Positions 46,080-57,522 of a stretch of 64,000 nt of DNA are shown in pieces. The notes under the pieces were generated by a model that worked only from the letters and a program-made list of their open reading frames with translations, did not search any database and was not told where the DNA came from. The position numbers and the translations under genes were made by a program. Every line of letters begins with the position of its first letter. Position 1 is the first letter of the stretch. The DNA comes from Capra hircus (lineage: Eukaryota; Chordata; Mammalia; Artiodactyla; Bovidae): NCBI RefSeq assembly GCF_001704415.2, contig NC_030819.1, forward strand, positions 32,110,575-32,174,574. The letters are read 5' to 3'.

Positions 46080-46600
46080 TTCTCCCCCACCCCCTCGCCG
46101 CCGCTCCCACCCGGTTTCTCTTAGTATTACTTCACAGTGGAAGAAATAGTGGACCGCAAGGCAGAGCGAGCATCCGTAAATGCATCGGGTAGACTGAGTT
46201 ATCTTCAAAATCTTGGGTGCGAGGGTGGTAATAAGGGCCTTTGGTTTGTTCTGAATTATTTATACTTTGGTCATTTTTAAAGTAGGCATCTAATTTATAA
46301 TAGAAACAGAGACTTGAGAAGGAGACCATCCATTCCTCTCTCGCTGACAGTGCCGGGCTGTTTCCTGCGGAACATTTTGGAGCGCGGGGTCGCACAGACA
46401 CTCTGTCTTAGTCGGCTCCACGAGGAGCTAATGCACCAGCGGTGCCCCATACCCTTGCAGAGCACAAGAGCAGCCGGGGTATTAATAGCACAAGTGGGCA
46501 GAGTCCCCGTGACTGGGCTTTACCTCGCTTTGGAAGGCAGCATCCCATTCACATTGATTCGCTCTGGGAAAGTGTATCCTGAAACCCTTTCTCATGTCCC
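46080..46600. promoter_or_regulatory. CpG-rich cluster, possible promoter or regulatory element
   Basis: By hand count about 23 CpG dinucleotides fall in roughly 520 bp, including 'cctcgccgccgctcccaccc' and 'gagcgcggggtcgcacagac'. The rest of the window is strongly CpG-poor outside SINEs. The segment is single-copy as far as I can see. A frame of 106 codons at 46,314-46,634 shows no family resemblance. It could mark an unannotated promoter, a conserved enhancer or a decayed exon; nothing seen here decides among them. Confidence 0.35.
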
Positions 46601-48929
46601 CCGTTACCCCTATGATGCCATTACCAGTATTTAGGTCTTTCTGTTGTTGATGGAGAGGTGAGGGATGCCGTTCTTTCTAAGTGCTCCTGGGAAGTGCTGA
46701 CTTGGCAACCCTGGAGACAAGAGGGTTTTATATATCCCCAGAAGAGGCAGAGCCTCAGCGACGGGAGCAGGAGCTTTCCACGCTGGATTGCCAACAGATT
46801 GCAGACTTGCTTTGTAAAGCCTAACTCTGGGCTTTCCGTCTGAGAACCTGGAGAAGTGATACTGAAGCGGAGGGTGTGATGGAGCAGCTAGGCAAGGCCA
46901 TGTTAATTTCTCAGCCCCAAAGAGCAGCCAGCAATGATTATCTTGACTGCTTAATGCCTCCTTTGACTCTTCTAGAAACACTCTGACTGCTCTCAAAGAC
47001 TTATTTGATTTTTGAACACACCATCAGGTTGAGGTTTGATGTTTTAACTTAAACTACAGCTAAAATGTATACATATAAATTGTGGAGATGTCTCTAGCAA
47101 TAAACCAAAAAAAAAATTATAAAAAAATTCTCCAAGACTTAGTCCTCCTCTCTTTTCACCTCCCACATCCAGGGAGCATGGGGAAGAGCTATTAAAGTCC
47201 ATCCAGAATTTATTTACAAGAAAATCTTTGAGACAAAGAAGTGAACATGCTAGAATTGTATCTAACCATGTTGAATTCCCTTGGAAACTGCCTTTTTAGA
47301 GAATTCTGATTCTTTGGTTTTATTCCAATCGTTCCACAACTTGAAACAAGCTTCCTGCTAAGAATAATAGTATTAAATTAAAAGTATAAACAATTATTAG
47401 AAATATATATAGGCTTAGAAACCATTAAATTTGTTCTGTAAGCAGGTTTATTACTTTTCTGCATCCTTGTATGAAAATTTGTCTTCTACCAATTTGACAT
47501 ATAATAGCCAAGATCAGATTTATTCATCTTATCAATACCATTATTTTGTACTGTCAAGTATTAGGAATATTATCTGGGTAGCAGGTATAGTGCCTCAAAA
47601 ATAGACTTTCCCCTCCCCCTTCCACCAACTCACCAATGTTAAGCAATTATTTTGTTTGTTGAAAAATAAGCTTAGTCTTATATCAAAGGTTGTGCTGCAC
47701 CTATAGTGATTTAGAATTCAAATGTGGCTAATTTATAAAACAACCATATATCACTGTTCACAGCGGGAATCAGGTACTTAAACTCCACTTGGAACACAGT
47801 TAGTTTCTTTTCTTGGGCCTTTTGCTTTCAGAAAAAGCTGTGACTAATACTAAGGAATCTTTCCTTTCTTCCAGCCTTCACATATTTTGATTTTATATCC
47901 AACTAACCAGACCTGGCCAGAACACAGCCACCTTCATTTTGGTTGGCTAAGAAGGCTTTTAGCACCTGACAAGGGGTGCAGTTTATGAGAGCTACAGGGT
48001 TTTAAAAACACCCAGTAAATCTACTCAAATAACAAATCAGGCCCACAAGACACTGATCAGAAAGCAAGAGTGAAAGAGAGTGTGTTCATACAATCTAGTT
48101 TAGGACTTTTGTCTCCAACATGAGTCAAAGATGAGTTTTGCAATTGGTTCTAAACAAAATGGAAGGCACAGCACATGCTCAAAGAAGAGAAAGGAAACTA
48201 GGAGTTTTCCAAAAAGAATTTTATTTTAAAAGATGTTCATAGCCAGAGGAACTGATGGAGAAGAGAAAGATGGGGAGGGAGGTTGGAAGGAAGTGATGGT
48301 GGGAGGATTAGAGGATTTATCTCTGGGACTTTAAACAAGTCACATTTTCCAGATCTCTGGATGATCGATCACCTAGAAACCAGGGGTCCTGATCTCAAAT
48401 ATTAGTGATATTCAGGTATTTTAGTTGGTAGTGGTATCAGTAAGAAAATAAATGGTAATGATATTCACCAGAATACTAAGTCATAAATAAACAATTAACT
48501 AAGTAATAACTTCAACAGTCAATTCACACCATGGCAGTGGTATAACTGAGATTCCACTCTTACCTGACTTAAAGAATTCACAAGGAGCAAGAAGGAAAAT
48601 CTTCCAAAATGTTCAGTAAATTTAAAAACACATTAAATGATCATTACCATCAGCCTCTTTTCTTTCTTCTTGAAACTAAGTAGAATACTGTGGGTTCTTT
48701 CCTGGGGCAGATATCCTCATCTCTTGCCCACAGAAAAGCTTTAGTTTCCTAAGCCTTCCCCCAAGTTCCAAAGAGCAAATTTATCAGAGAAGTGAGAAAA
48801 TGCAAAAACAAAGGAAAATAGTAAAGCAGACAAAATAGTAAGTTTAGCCATTAAAGGAGCTTTAATTCCTCTTCAAGGGTTATGGATATTATCTTGAGCC
48901 TTATCCTTCAGTTGTTTTGCAGATACTGA
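46601..48929. other. Unique insertion-free DNA
   Basis: About 2.3 kb without any ruminant-specific insertion. CpG sites continue to about 46,870. Frames at 46,631-46,996 (minus) and 46,658-46,843 (plus) overlap and are not recognisable. From 47,040 the sequence is AT-rich. Confidence 0.4.
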
Positions 48930-49295
48930 AACCTCCACCAGATGGAGGAAGTTAACTTCATGCTATCCACACACATAGACTCCAGAAAGGTTGGAACCAA
49001 GTTTGATGACTGAGATTCCCAAAACAGCACCCAGTTACCTCATTATCAACCAGTCAGAGAATTGTGCACAAGGTGATCACATACTCCCAACCACCTCTCT
49101 CACACTGTCTTTAAAAAACATTCCCTAAAAGCCACTGGGGACCTCTGGACTTTTGAGCATGAGCCGCCTGTTCTCCTTGCTCGACAGCCTGTGAAAAATG
49201 CTGTACCTTCCTTCATCATAACCTGGGGTCAGTAGATTAGCTTTGCTGCAGGTTGAGTGAGTGGACCCAAATTCAGTTCGGTAACATTCTTCTTG
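48930..49295 (+). mobile_element. Old endogenous retrovirus LTR (ERV1-like), solo
   Basis: 'ttttgagcatgagccgcctg', 'cctgtgaaaaatgctgtacc' (polyadenylation-signal region, signal decayed), 'ggggtcagtagattagcttt' and 'aaattcagttcggtaacatt' follow the R/U5 layout of an ERV1-type LTR. No gag, pol or env sequence adjoins it, so it is a solo LTR fossil. The 5' boundary is uncertain. Confidence 0.65.
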
Positions 49296-49311
49296 TAATT
49301 TTACTCTTTTT

Positions 49312-49930
49312 CTTGTTTTTGTTAGTTTTTTCAGATTCTTTTCCACTATAGATTATTATAAGATTTTGAATATAGTTACCTGTGTTATACATAGGACCTT
49401 GTTGTCTATTTTAGAGATATATATTAATCCCAACCTCCTAATTTATCCCTCCTCCAAGTTCCTCTTTGGTAACCTTAAATTTGTTTTCCATGTCTGTAAG
49501 TCTGGTTCCATTTTGTAAATAAATTCATTTGTATCACTTTGTATCATATGATATTTGTCTTTCTCTATGATTTGCTTCACCTAGTATGATAACCTCTAAG
49601 TCTATCCATGTTGCTACAAATGACTTTATTTCATTCTTTTTATGGTGAGTAATATTCCATTGCATATTCATGTGTGCTAAGTCATTTCAGTTGTGTCTGA
49701 TCCTTTGCAACCCTATAGACTTGTAGCCCACAAAAGGCTCCTCTGTCCATGGGATTCTCCAGGCAAGAATACTGGAGTGGGTTACCATGCCCTCCTCCAG
49801 AGGATCTTCCCAGTGCAAGGACTGCACCCAAGTCTCCTGTGGCTCCTGAATTGCAGGCAGATTCTTTACCACTCAACCACCAAGGAAACCACCAAGGATA
49901 TCTTCTTTATCCATTCATCTGTTGATGTGC
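49312..49930 (-). mobile_element. L1 3' region, antisense, split by a SINE
   Basis: 'tttttcagattcttttccac', 'taatttatccctcctccaag' and 'gtaatattccattgcatatt' are antisense L1 3' sequence. It resumes after the SINE with 'cttctttatccattcatctg' at about 49,901-49,927. Confidence 0.85.
49672..49895 (-). mobile_element. Bov-tA SINE, antisense, inside L1
   Basis: 'tagacttgtagcccacaaaa', 'tactggagtgggttaccatg' and the tRNA head 'cagattctttaccactcaac'. It breaks the L1 on both sides, so it is the younger insertion. Confidence 0.92.
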
Positions 49931-50039
49931 CCCATGCCATTTTTAATGGGATGCTAGTCTATGTATTCACCTCCTTTGCATCCAGCACAGACCCTCCCAA
50001 GACTGCTTATAGACACAGTTAGAAGTCTCTGCTTCCGAT

Positions 50040-50125
50040 CCTCCCCCTTCAACTCTTAGCTGAGTGACTATAGGCCAGTCCTTTAACCGCTCTGTATCTC
50101 ATTTGCCTCATTAAACAAAAATGGA
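50040..50125 (+). repeat. MIR fragment
   Basis: 'tagctgagtgactataggcc' and 'gtcctttaaccgctctgtat' followed by 'ctcatttgcctcattaaac' fit the sense MIR core. Confidence 0.65.
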
Positions 50126-50435
50126 GTTGTTGGATCAGATTTTATTTTCTTTAAAGTCCACGTTACGTTTAAAAATCTTAGAAGAGACTTCTTTAAGGCC
50201 AAGTCTAGCCCACATTACTCAAAAATTCCTGTGGCTGCATATCCTTGGGCAATACCATCCTGCCTGGTTTTCTGTGGGGTTTTGCCACATCCATGTCACT
50301 TTTGTGGGCCACTGGGTCTCATCTGGCCATTGTGACTGAGTGATTTTCAGCAAGAAATTTATACTGTCCCACAGCACTTACAACAATGATGTTAGGAAAC
50401 AAGCAGTATGTATGAGCCCCTCAGATGGGAGTCAG
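50126..50435. other. Unassigned stretch
   Basis: No gene recognised; a 72-codon frame at 50,121-50,339 has no support. Confidence 0.3.
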
Positions 50436-50525
50436 ATTCATAAACCCTGCTCCAGATTTGCTGAATCATGGGACCCAGAAATTGATAATTTAATAAGCTC
50501 CCCAGTAATTCTTATGTGCTCACAT
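50436..50525 (+). repeat. MER5-type DNA transposon fragment
   Basis: 'tttgctgaatcatgggaccc' and 'taataagctccccagtaatt' followed by 'cttatgtgctcacatttt' resemble the middle and right part of MER5A/B. Confidence 0.5.
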
Positions 50526-51820
50526 TTTCAGTATTACTGACTAACACCAGACTACATACCACACAGGGAATTCGCAAATGCTAGCTGGATGAATTCATTC
50601 TCAGCCTGTGAAGAAAAAGCCTGCCAGATATGTTCCTGGGAATTGCACTCGGTCACTCTCCTTGCGTCTGCTTGCTCAGAGCTGCACAAAGTGGATAACC
50701 CACGAGTATCCACTCTCTCCATCAGATGCTACATCTGTGATATCTTCAGCAGAGGCACTCAAACCGCAGAAACTCCTCTTAGAAATCAGCACTGGAAAAT
50801 ACTTTCCAAAACAGTCAAGAGGTGAACTTGCCCATCAGGGATTTCCTAAGTCACTCTTGCTTTAGAAAATAGATCCTCTTTTACCCTCTGGCTCCTGATA
50901 ATCCATTAGAGACCCCACAACTAAAGCAAGGCCATTCTTTCAAAACCTCAGCCAAAGCACTCTCAGGGCACCTTGTGAGTGAGTCACCAACATGCTGTAT
51001 AGAAAAGCAATCACCCAGGGAATAATAAAGGGAGTCAGGGATGAGGTCCCTCCCAAAGAAAGCTGGTCCAGTTGGAGAGCAGAGGTGACCCGCCAACAGA
51101 TTCAGAACTCGCCAAGAGAACTCAGAAGAAAGCTTTGCATTCTAAAACTCATACTGTTATACAAGCCCACAGTTCCCCTGCTTTGATCATCTGTATCCTC
51201 CTTTTAAAGTCAACACTGGAACATCACAAAAAGAAGCTAAGCATGATAATTAATTGCTTTCAAGTGCTACAAATGCTAAGTGCTACTGTACTTTTGAGCC
51301 AGTTCTGCAGAAAGATGTCATATTTTCAGGGCTATCAAAGGGACATTTCCATTCACACTGGATTCCATTTAAAAAATTAGCAAAAATTTTGTGAGCTTCT
51401 CCAAGGGGAAAGAGCAGAAAGAATATTTATTATTAATTCCTTCTTAATTCAGTCTTCTCCCTGCCTAAGGTTAATAAATCTGAGCAGGGAGCAATGAAAG
51501 ACGCCTAAACTCAGGATACTGTCCTTTCATTAAAAAGAAAAATCCTGCTGCTTAATCTATATCAACCCCCTCAAGTTCTTGAGCTTCTTTTCTCAAAGCA
51601 AATTGTACTCTTGCCTATTCAAATTCTATTTCTTAGCTGGCTTGTAGTCATGCTGCCATAGGATTTTTTTAAAAAAGAGAGAGATTTTGTTAAAATATTT
51701 GCCTAACAAAACTTTGACTTAATTTTTTTGATTGGTGTAGAGAGTTGAACTACTTGGTGGAATTGCCTGGTCTTAATTATTAATTATGTTTTTAGAAAAA
51801 TATTTTGTTTTATTGCTTTC
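50526..51820. other. Unique DNA
   Basis: No gene or repeat recognised. Overlapping frames at 50,589-50,865 and 51,072-51,380 look like chance. The 3' part from 51,400 is AT-rich. Confidence 0.35.
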
Positions 51821-51821
51821 T

Positions 51822-52096
51822 GCTACTGCTACTGCTATGTCACTTCAGTCGTGTCCGACTCTGTGGCACCCCATAGACGGCAGCCCACCAGGCTCCCCCA
51901 TCCCTGGGATTCTCCAGGCAAGAACACTGAAGTGGGTTTCCGTTTCCTTCTCCAATGCATGAAAGTGAAAAGTGAAAGTGAAGTTGCTCAGTCGTGTCCG
52001 ACTCTTCAAGACCCCATGGACTGCAGCCTACCAGGCTCCTCCGCCCATGGGATTTTCCAGGCAAGAGTACTGGAGTGGGGTGCCATTGCCTTCTCC
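51822..52096 (-). mobile_element. Bov-A2 SINE dimer, antisense
   Basis: A degenerate triplet tail ('ctgctactgctactgctatg') precedes two antisense Bov-A monomers joined by 'gaaagtgaaaagtgaaagtg'. 'tttattgctttc' upstream and 'tttattgttttc' downstream look like the target duplication. Confidence 0.92.
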
Positions 52097-52237
52097 GTTT
52101 ATTGTTTTCAAATAGATACAATAGCTATATTTAACACTTTGATGTCTTTGAATTAATAGATGTTAGATTTTCATCATGACTTCCTCTCTTCTAAAAAACT
52201 GTTTGTATTCTTAAATGGTTTTAAGTGGTCCTCTCTG

Positions 52238-52375
52238 ATCCTGTTTTTTTTTTTTTTTTTTTTTTAATTGAGGGAAAAGTGGTTTACAATATTGTGCTGG
52301 TTTCTGCCATACAACAACAGGAATCAGCTATAGTTATACATAAATCCCCTCCCTCCTGAGTCTCCAATCCTGTTT
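52238..52375 (-). mobile_element. L1 3' end, antisense, extremely truncated
   Basis: A T run of about 22 is followed by about 100 bp of antisense L1 3' end ('ggtttacaatattgtgctgg'). 'atcctgttt' flanks it at 52,238-52,246 and 52,367-52,375, so this is a complete short insertion and not a broken one. Confidence 0.85.
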
Positions 52376-52565
52376 ATGCTATCAAGTTTCCATATATTGT
52401 TAATATACAGATAAATTGATTTCAGGTATAACTACCATATGTTCCAAATAATTGGAGGGAAATTTTTGGAGATTTCTAAGAATCTCTCACCTATCCAGAA
52501 AATTTATATTGTCACAACAAAGTTTTAAGGAATATGTGTCAAAAGATTTAGACTTAGAGGAAGGG

Positions 52566-52777
52566 CTGGCTTCCCAGAAAGCTCAACAGTAAAAAATCTG
52601 CCTGCCAATGAAGGAGACACAAGTTTGATCCCGGGGTCGGGAAGATCCCTTGGAGAAAGGATTGGCAACCCACTACAGTATTCTTGCCTGGAAAAGTCCA
52701 CAAAGAGAGGAGCCTGGCAGGCTATAGTCCAAGAGATCACAAACGTGTCAGACACGACTTAGCGACAGAACAACAAA
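52566..52777 (+). mobile_element. Bov-tA SINE
   Basis: Sense copy: 'ggcttcccagaaagctcaac', 'tttgatcccggggtcgggaa', 'aggctatagtccaagagatc', tail 'agcgacagaacaacaaaag'. Confidence 0.92.
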
Positions 52778-52778
52778 A

Positions 52779-53293
52779 GTCGGACAGAGAAAGACAAGTT
52801 TCCTACGATATCACTTTTACAAGAGATCTAAATAAATGATACAAATGAACTCACAGATAAAATACAAACAGACTCACAGGTGTCAAAAACAAATTTATTG
52901 TTACCAGAGGGGAAAATAAGGGAGGGGGAGGGATAAATTGGGAGATTGGGATTAACAGTATATATAAAATAGATACGCAGTAAGGTCCCACTGTGTAACA
53001 CAGGGAACCATATTCAATATCTTGTAATAAACCATAATGGAAAAGAATATGAAAAAGAACATATATATAACTGAATGCCTTTGCTGTACACTTGAAACTA
53101 ACACAACATTGTAAATCAACTATGAAAGTAGTGACTGTTAGTCGCTCAGCCGTGTCCAACTCTTTGTGACCCCACGGACTGTAGCCCACCAGGTTCCTCT
53201 GTCCATGGAATTCTCCAGGCAAGAATACTGGAGTGGGTAGCCATTTCTTTTCAATCAACTATACTTAAATTATTCAAAAAAAGAAAAGAGAGA
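52779..53293 (+). mobile_element. L1 3' end, split by Bov-A
   Basis: 'aaggtcccactgtgtaacac', 'accataatggaaaagaatat' and 'ctaacacaacattgtaaatc' match the same L1 type as 28,067-28,605. A Bov-A insert at 53,124-53,252 divides it. Confidence 0.88.
53114..53262 (-). mobile_element. Bov-A monomer with 10-bp duplication
   Basis: A 129-bp antisense Bov-A body without tRNA head at 53,124-53,252 ('actgtagcccaccaggttcc'). 'aatcaactat' flanks it exactly at 53,114-53,123 and 53,253-53,262. Confidence 0.93.
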
Positions 53294-53329
53294 GAGAGAT
53301 TTAGACTTAAAATTTTAAAATGCTCAGAG

Positions 53330-53460
53330 GTGGAAAAAACTTAGAAATCTACTGAACTGTTGATTTTCCTTCACAAATGAGAAAGGGAGGCTCCGAGAGG
53401 TGAATCCAAATATACAAATGTAATAATCAGGTTCCAAGTTGTTAAGTCACATCTGAAACT
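53330..53460 (-). repeat. Possible MIR, antisense
   Basis: 'ccttcacaaatgagaaaggg' and 'aggctccgagaggtgaatcc' resemble the antisense MIR core, poorly preserved. Confidence 0.5.
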
Positions 53461-53969
53461 AAAGGGATGTTTATACGAGTTTAAAAGGGGATTCCCGGAG
53501 TGACCAACTGCAGGGGTTCAAATATGTACCAGCCAGCTCTGCATCACCCTGGAGTTTCTTCAGTCTGCTTTCTCTGGGTTGCCTTTCTATGACAAAGACA
53601 GAGACCAGTAGCTAATGACTTGGATTTTCTTTGTGATTCATAATTCTTGATGCATCTAGCAAATTCCCAGGGGAAGCCCCTAAGTGGCCTGGCTTGGCTG
53701 TGTATTCATCCTCAAGTCCATAACTGTGTCCAGGGAGGTAAGATACAGACTTGTGTACCATAGGTTTACAACCCTACAGTTGTGGGGTGAGAATGAGGAC
53801 AATGTCCAGAGGAAAACCATGCCAGGCAGGCAAAAAATAACAAACATCTGCCCCTCATGTTACACTCTTAGCTAATGACCACGCCAAGAACACAGCCAGA
53901 GTTCCTGACTTCTGGTCCAGTGCTTCCTTTCTCAAAGCTAGTTTTGATTTTACTTTGCTATAGTTTTAG
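53461..53969. other. Unassigned unique DNA
   Basis: No gene recognised. Confidence 0.35.
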
Positions 53970-54185
53970 AGGGCTTCCCTGGAGGCTCAGATGATACAGA
54001 ATTCACCTGCAATGCAGGAGACCTGGGTTCGATCCCTGGGTTGGAAAGACCCCCTGGAAGAGAGCATGGCAACCCACTCCAGTATTCTGGCCTGAAGAAT
54101 CCCCATGGATAGAGGAGCCTGGGGGGCTACAGTTCATGGGGTCACAAAGAGTCAGACATGACTGAGTGACTAAGCCCAGCACAGC
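53970..54185 (+). mobile_element. Bov-tA SINE
   Basis: Sense copy close to consensus: 'gggcttccctggaggctcag', 'gggttcgatccctgggttgg', 'tcatggggtcacaaagagtc'. Confidence 0.95.
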
Positions 54186-55599
54186 ATATTTTTAGAACCC
54201 ATTTGATTTGCATTTCTTCTGGCAAATTTTAGGGATTGTGAAAGGGTTAATTCTTAAATAATATCATTTTGTGCTTGCCAATGTTTCTTATGTTTATTTC
54301 AAAAGAGTCAACCTGCCTGTTTCTCTGAGTCCTGCAGAAATGACATTCCTCATGGGAGAAATGTTCAAGAGAAGAGTCTTAATGTCTATTTTTCCAGTTT
54401 TCAACATATGGTCTGACATGTGGCCAAAGAAAAGCTGTGGGTGTCTGGTTGCCCAACTGGGGTCTGCTGCTAAAAAGTGGGGGAAATGCTGATCTATGTC
54501 CCCAGTGGCCCAAACCTTTAGAACCTTTTAACTCTTACTCGAAGAGGCTCTGACACAAGCGTCCACACTTGCCCTAAATGGGGTGGGTTTGAAAAGGGCC
54601 ACCTCCATAATCTCTCTGGCTTTCCCTGAGGCAGGCATGTGGTCTGTTCACCAAGAGTCAGGGGGCTAAGTGCACTCTGCCAGCATTCCTCCTTCTTCTA
54701 TCAAGTGGAAGTGGTGTTATAATATTGATATGATCAAGACTAATGAGCCATTAATTCTAATTCAAAAAATGAGGTAACTGAACATGATCTTTTATGGCGC
54801 ATTGATCTGATGTGCCAGATGAAGACAAGGTTACATTTCCTCTTGGAAGGAAGCCGGCTCTTCACAAGCAGTTTTAAAATGGTCCCCCTATGGATAAGCC
54901 CTTCTGTGTGCCAAAAATAAATCTCATGGAAGGAGACAAATAGAATGTCTGAGGAGAAAGCACATCCACATTTTAGCCTTTCTTCATCCTTCCCCTCCTC
55001 CCTCCAAGGGTCAGACATGGTGCCAAGTCACTCTGCAGGTCACCAAGATGTGCCTTGGAGAAGGTGCTGATTTCTTAATGAATGCCAGTATATGCCAAGG
55101 TCAAAAATGTGTCCACCTGTTATCTCTTCCCACATCCACTCAGTAGTGAACTTCTAGAGAACTGAGTTCCAAGTAGGGGCCATAAGTACTATTCAGGGGG
55201 CTACCTTCCCAGGCATGTGATTTAGGGTAGAGCTGACGACAAAGACCTTTGAGTCTGTCCCTTTTCAGAGGTAACTGACTATGCCAACTTGAGGCTGAAA
55301 AAAAAAGCTTGGGGTATGTTTTCAGAAAACTTGGGGTATATTTTTTCATAAAACATATTTTCCCTCCTTTGAAGGAACTAAGCGTTATTCAAAACCAATC
55401 CTGGTTTCTTACATAAACAATGAAATATGAGGTCTAAATTTGGAAATGTTGGTTTTGGTGACTAAGACAAGTAGAATGCTGAATGCTAATCTCATAAACT
55501 TTATTTCAAATGACAGTCGCCTTCTGGTCTCCCAGGTGCTTTGATCAAATTACCTTTGCACATATTTGAATAGCAACTTGAATGTATACACTGTTTTGA
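54186..55599. other. Unique insertion-free DNA
   Basis: About 1.4 kb without any recognised repeat or gene. Minus-strand frame 54,740-55,018 (92 codons) has no known relatives that I can see. Confidence 0.35.
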
Positions 55600-55685
55600 A
55601 CTGACTTATGTCTGCCCCAGTTCTTAGGTTGAAGTCCCAACCTGCAGTACCTCAGAATATGACCATAATTGGAAATAAAGTCTTT

Positions 55686-55924
55686 AAAGAGGTAATTAGC
55701 TTCCCTGGTGGCTCAGATGGTAAAGGGTCTCCCTGCAATGCAGAAGGCCTGAGTTCAACCCCGGGCTGGAGGAGATCCCAGGGAGAAAGACATGGCAGCC
55801 CACTCTACTATTCTTGCCTGGAGAGTTCCATGAACAAAGGAGCCTGGCAGGCTACAGTCCATGGGGCTGAAAAGAGTTGGATACAACTGAGTGACAGAAC
55901 AGCAAGCAACAACAAAGAGGTAAT
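55686..55924 (+). mobile_element. Bov-tA SINE inside MLT1, 11-bp duplication
   Basis: Sense copy at 55,697-55,913 ('gcttccctggtggctcagat'). 'aaagaggtaat' flanks it exactly at 55,686-55,696 and 55,914-55,924; this is also native MLT1 sequence. Confidence 0.95.
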
Positions 55925-56172
55925 AATAAGTTAAAATGAAGTCATTAATGTGGGACCTAATCCAATTTGACTCGTGTCCTCGTAGAAACAGGATATTAGG
56001 ATACAGGCAGAGAGGGAAGGCCTGAGAGGACACAGAGGAAACACAGCCATCTGCAAGCCAAGAAGAGAGGCCTCGGAAGAAACCAACTCTGCAGACATCT
56101 GTATATTGGACTTCTAGCCTGAAGAACTGTGAGAAAATAAACTTCTGCTTTTTAAACCACTCAGTACTTTGT

Positions 56173-57502
56173 TATGGCAGCCTTAGCAAATTCACACCTA
56201 TAGTTCAGTGCAGTTCAGTCACTCAGTCGTGTCTGACTCTTTGCGACCCCATGGACTGCAGCATGCCAGGCCTCCCTGTCCATCACCAACTCCCAGAGTT
56301 CACTCAAACTCATGTCCATTGAGTTGGTGATGCCACCCAACCATCACATCCTCTGTCATCCCCTTCTTCCACCTTTCAGTCTTTCCCAGCATCAGGGTCT
56401 TTTCCAGTGTGTCAGCTCTTCGCATCAGGTGGCCAAACTATTGGAGCTTCAGCTTCAGTATCAGTCCTTCCAATGAATATTCAGGACTGATTTCCTTTAG
56501 GATGGACTGGTTGGGTCTCCTTGCAGTCCAAGGGACTTGCAAGAGTCTTCTCCGACATCACAGTTCAAAAGCATCAATTCTTCGGCCCTCAGCTTTCTTT
56601 ATAGTCCAACACTCACATCCAAACACGACTACTGGAAAAACCATAGCCTTGGCTAGACAGACCTTTGTTGGCAAAGTAATGTCTCTGCTTTCGAATATGC
56701 TGTCTAGGTTGGTCATAACTTTCCTTCCAAGGAGTAAGCGTCTTTTAATTTCATGGCTGCGGTCACCATCTGATTTTGGAGCCTCCCAAAATAAAGTCCG
56801 AGTGAAGGAAGTGATGGGACCAGATGCCATGATCTTAGTTTTCTGAATGTTGAGCTTTAAGCCAACTTTTTCACTCTCCTCTTTCACTTTGATCAACAAG
56901 CTTTTTAGTTCCTCTTCACTTTCTGCCATAAGGGTAGTGTCATCTGCATATCTGAGGTTATTGATATTTCTCCCGGCAATCTTGATTCCAGCTTGTGCTT
57001 CTTCCAGCCCAGCATTTCTCATGATGTACTCTGCATATAAGTTAAATAAGCAGGGTGACAATATACAGCCTTGATGTACTCCTTTTCCTATTTGGAACTA
57101 GTCTGTTGTTCCATGTCCAGTTCTAACAGTTGCTTCCTGACTTGCGTACAGGTTTCTTAAGAGGCAGGTCAGGTGGTCTCATATTCCCATCTCTTTCAGA
57201 ATTTTCCACAGTTGATTGTGATCCACACAGCCAAAGGCTTTGGCATAGTCAATAAAGCAGAAATAGATGTTTTTCTAGAACTCTCTTGCCTTTTCAATGA
57301 TCCAGCAGATGTTGGCAATTTGATCTCTGGTTCCTCTTCCTTTTCTAAAACCAGCTTGAACATCTGGTAGTTCACGGTTCACATTATTATTGAAGCCTAG
57401 CTTGGAGAATTTTGAGCATTACTTTACTAGCATGTGAGATGAGTGCAATTGTGTGGTGGTTTGAGCATTCTTTGGCATTCTTTGTATGGCAGCCTTAGCA
57501 AA
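56173..57502 (-). mobile_element. BovB LINE inside MLT1, 18-bp duplication
   Basis: Antisense BovB at 56,191-57,484 with the tail on the left ('gttcagtgcagttcagtcac'). An exact 18-bp duplication 'tatggcagccttagcaaa' flanks it at 56,173-56,190 and 57,485-57,502. It is 5'-truncated in the reverse transcriptase. Confidence 0.95.
56558..57420 (-). pseudogene. BovB reverse transcriptase remnant, antisense
   Basis: On the minus strand one reads the fingers/palm part with GRGTRDQIAN and DCVDHNQL, then the catalytic YADD at 56,950-56,939 and the following [20 protein letters not shown] deletion removes the segment that usually contains [14 protein letters not shown], where the frame reads SFTRTLFWEAPKS. 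Stops and frame changes near 57,062-57,180 separate the halves. Not functional. Confidence 0.85.
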
Positions 57503-57522
57503 CTAGCAAACTAATACCTACC

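Larger units (their letters stand above)
55600..57522 (+). mobile_element. MLT1-type LTR (ERVL-MaLR), interrupted twice
   Basis: MLT1 in sense runs from 55,600 ('cttaggttgaagtcccaacc') to 55,696, resumes at 55,925 ('ataagttaaaatgaagtcat', 'gtgagaaaataaacttctgc') to about 56,190, and finishes at 57,503-57,522 ('taatac' end). A Bov-tA and a BovB sit in the two gaps. Solo LTR, no retroviral genes. Confidence 0.88.

Noticed and set aside
48930..49295. Retroviral remnant considered as a possible provirus.
   Set aside because: Only LTR-like sequence is present, with an antisense L1 directly after it and no internal genes.
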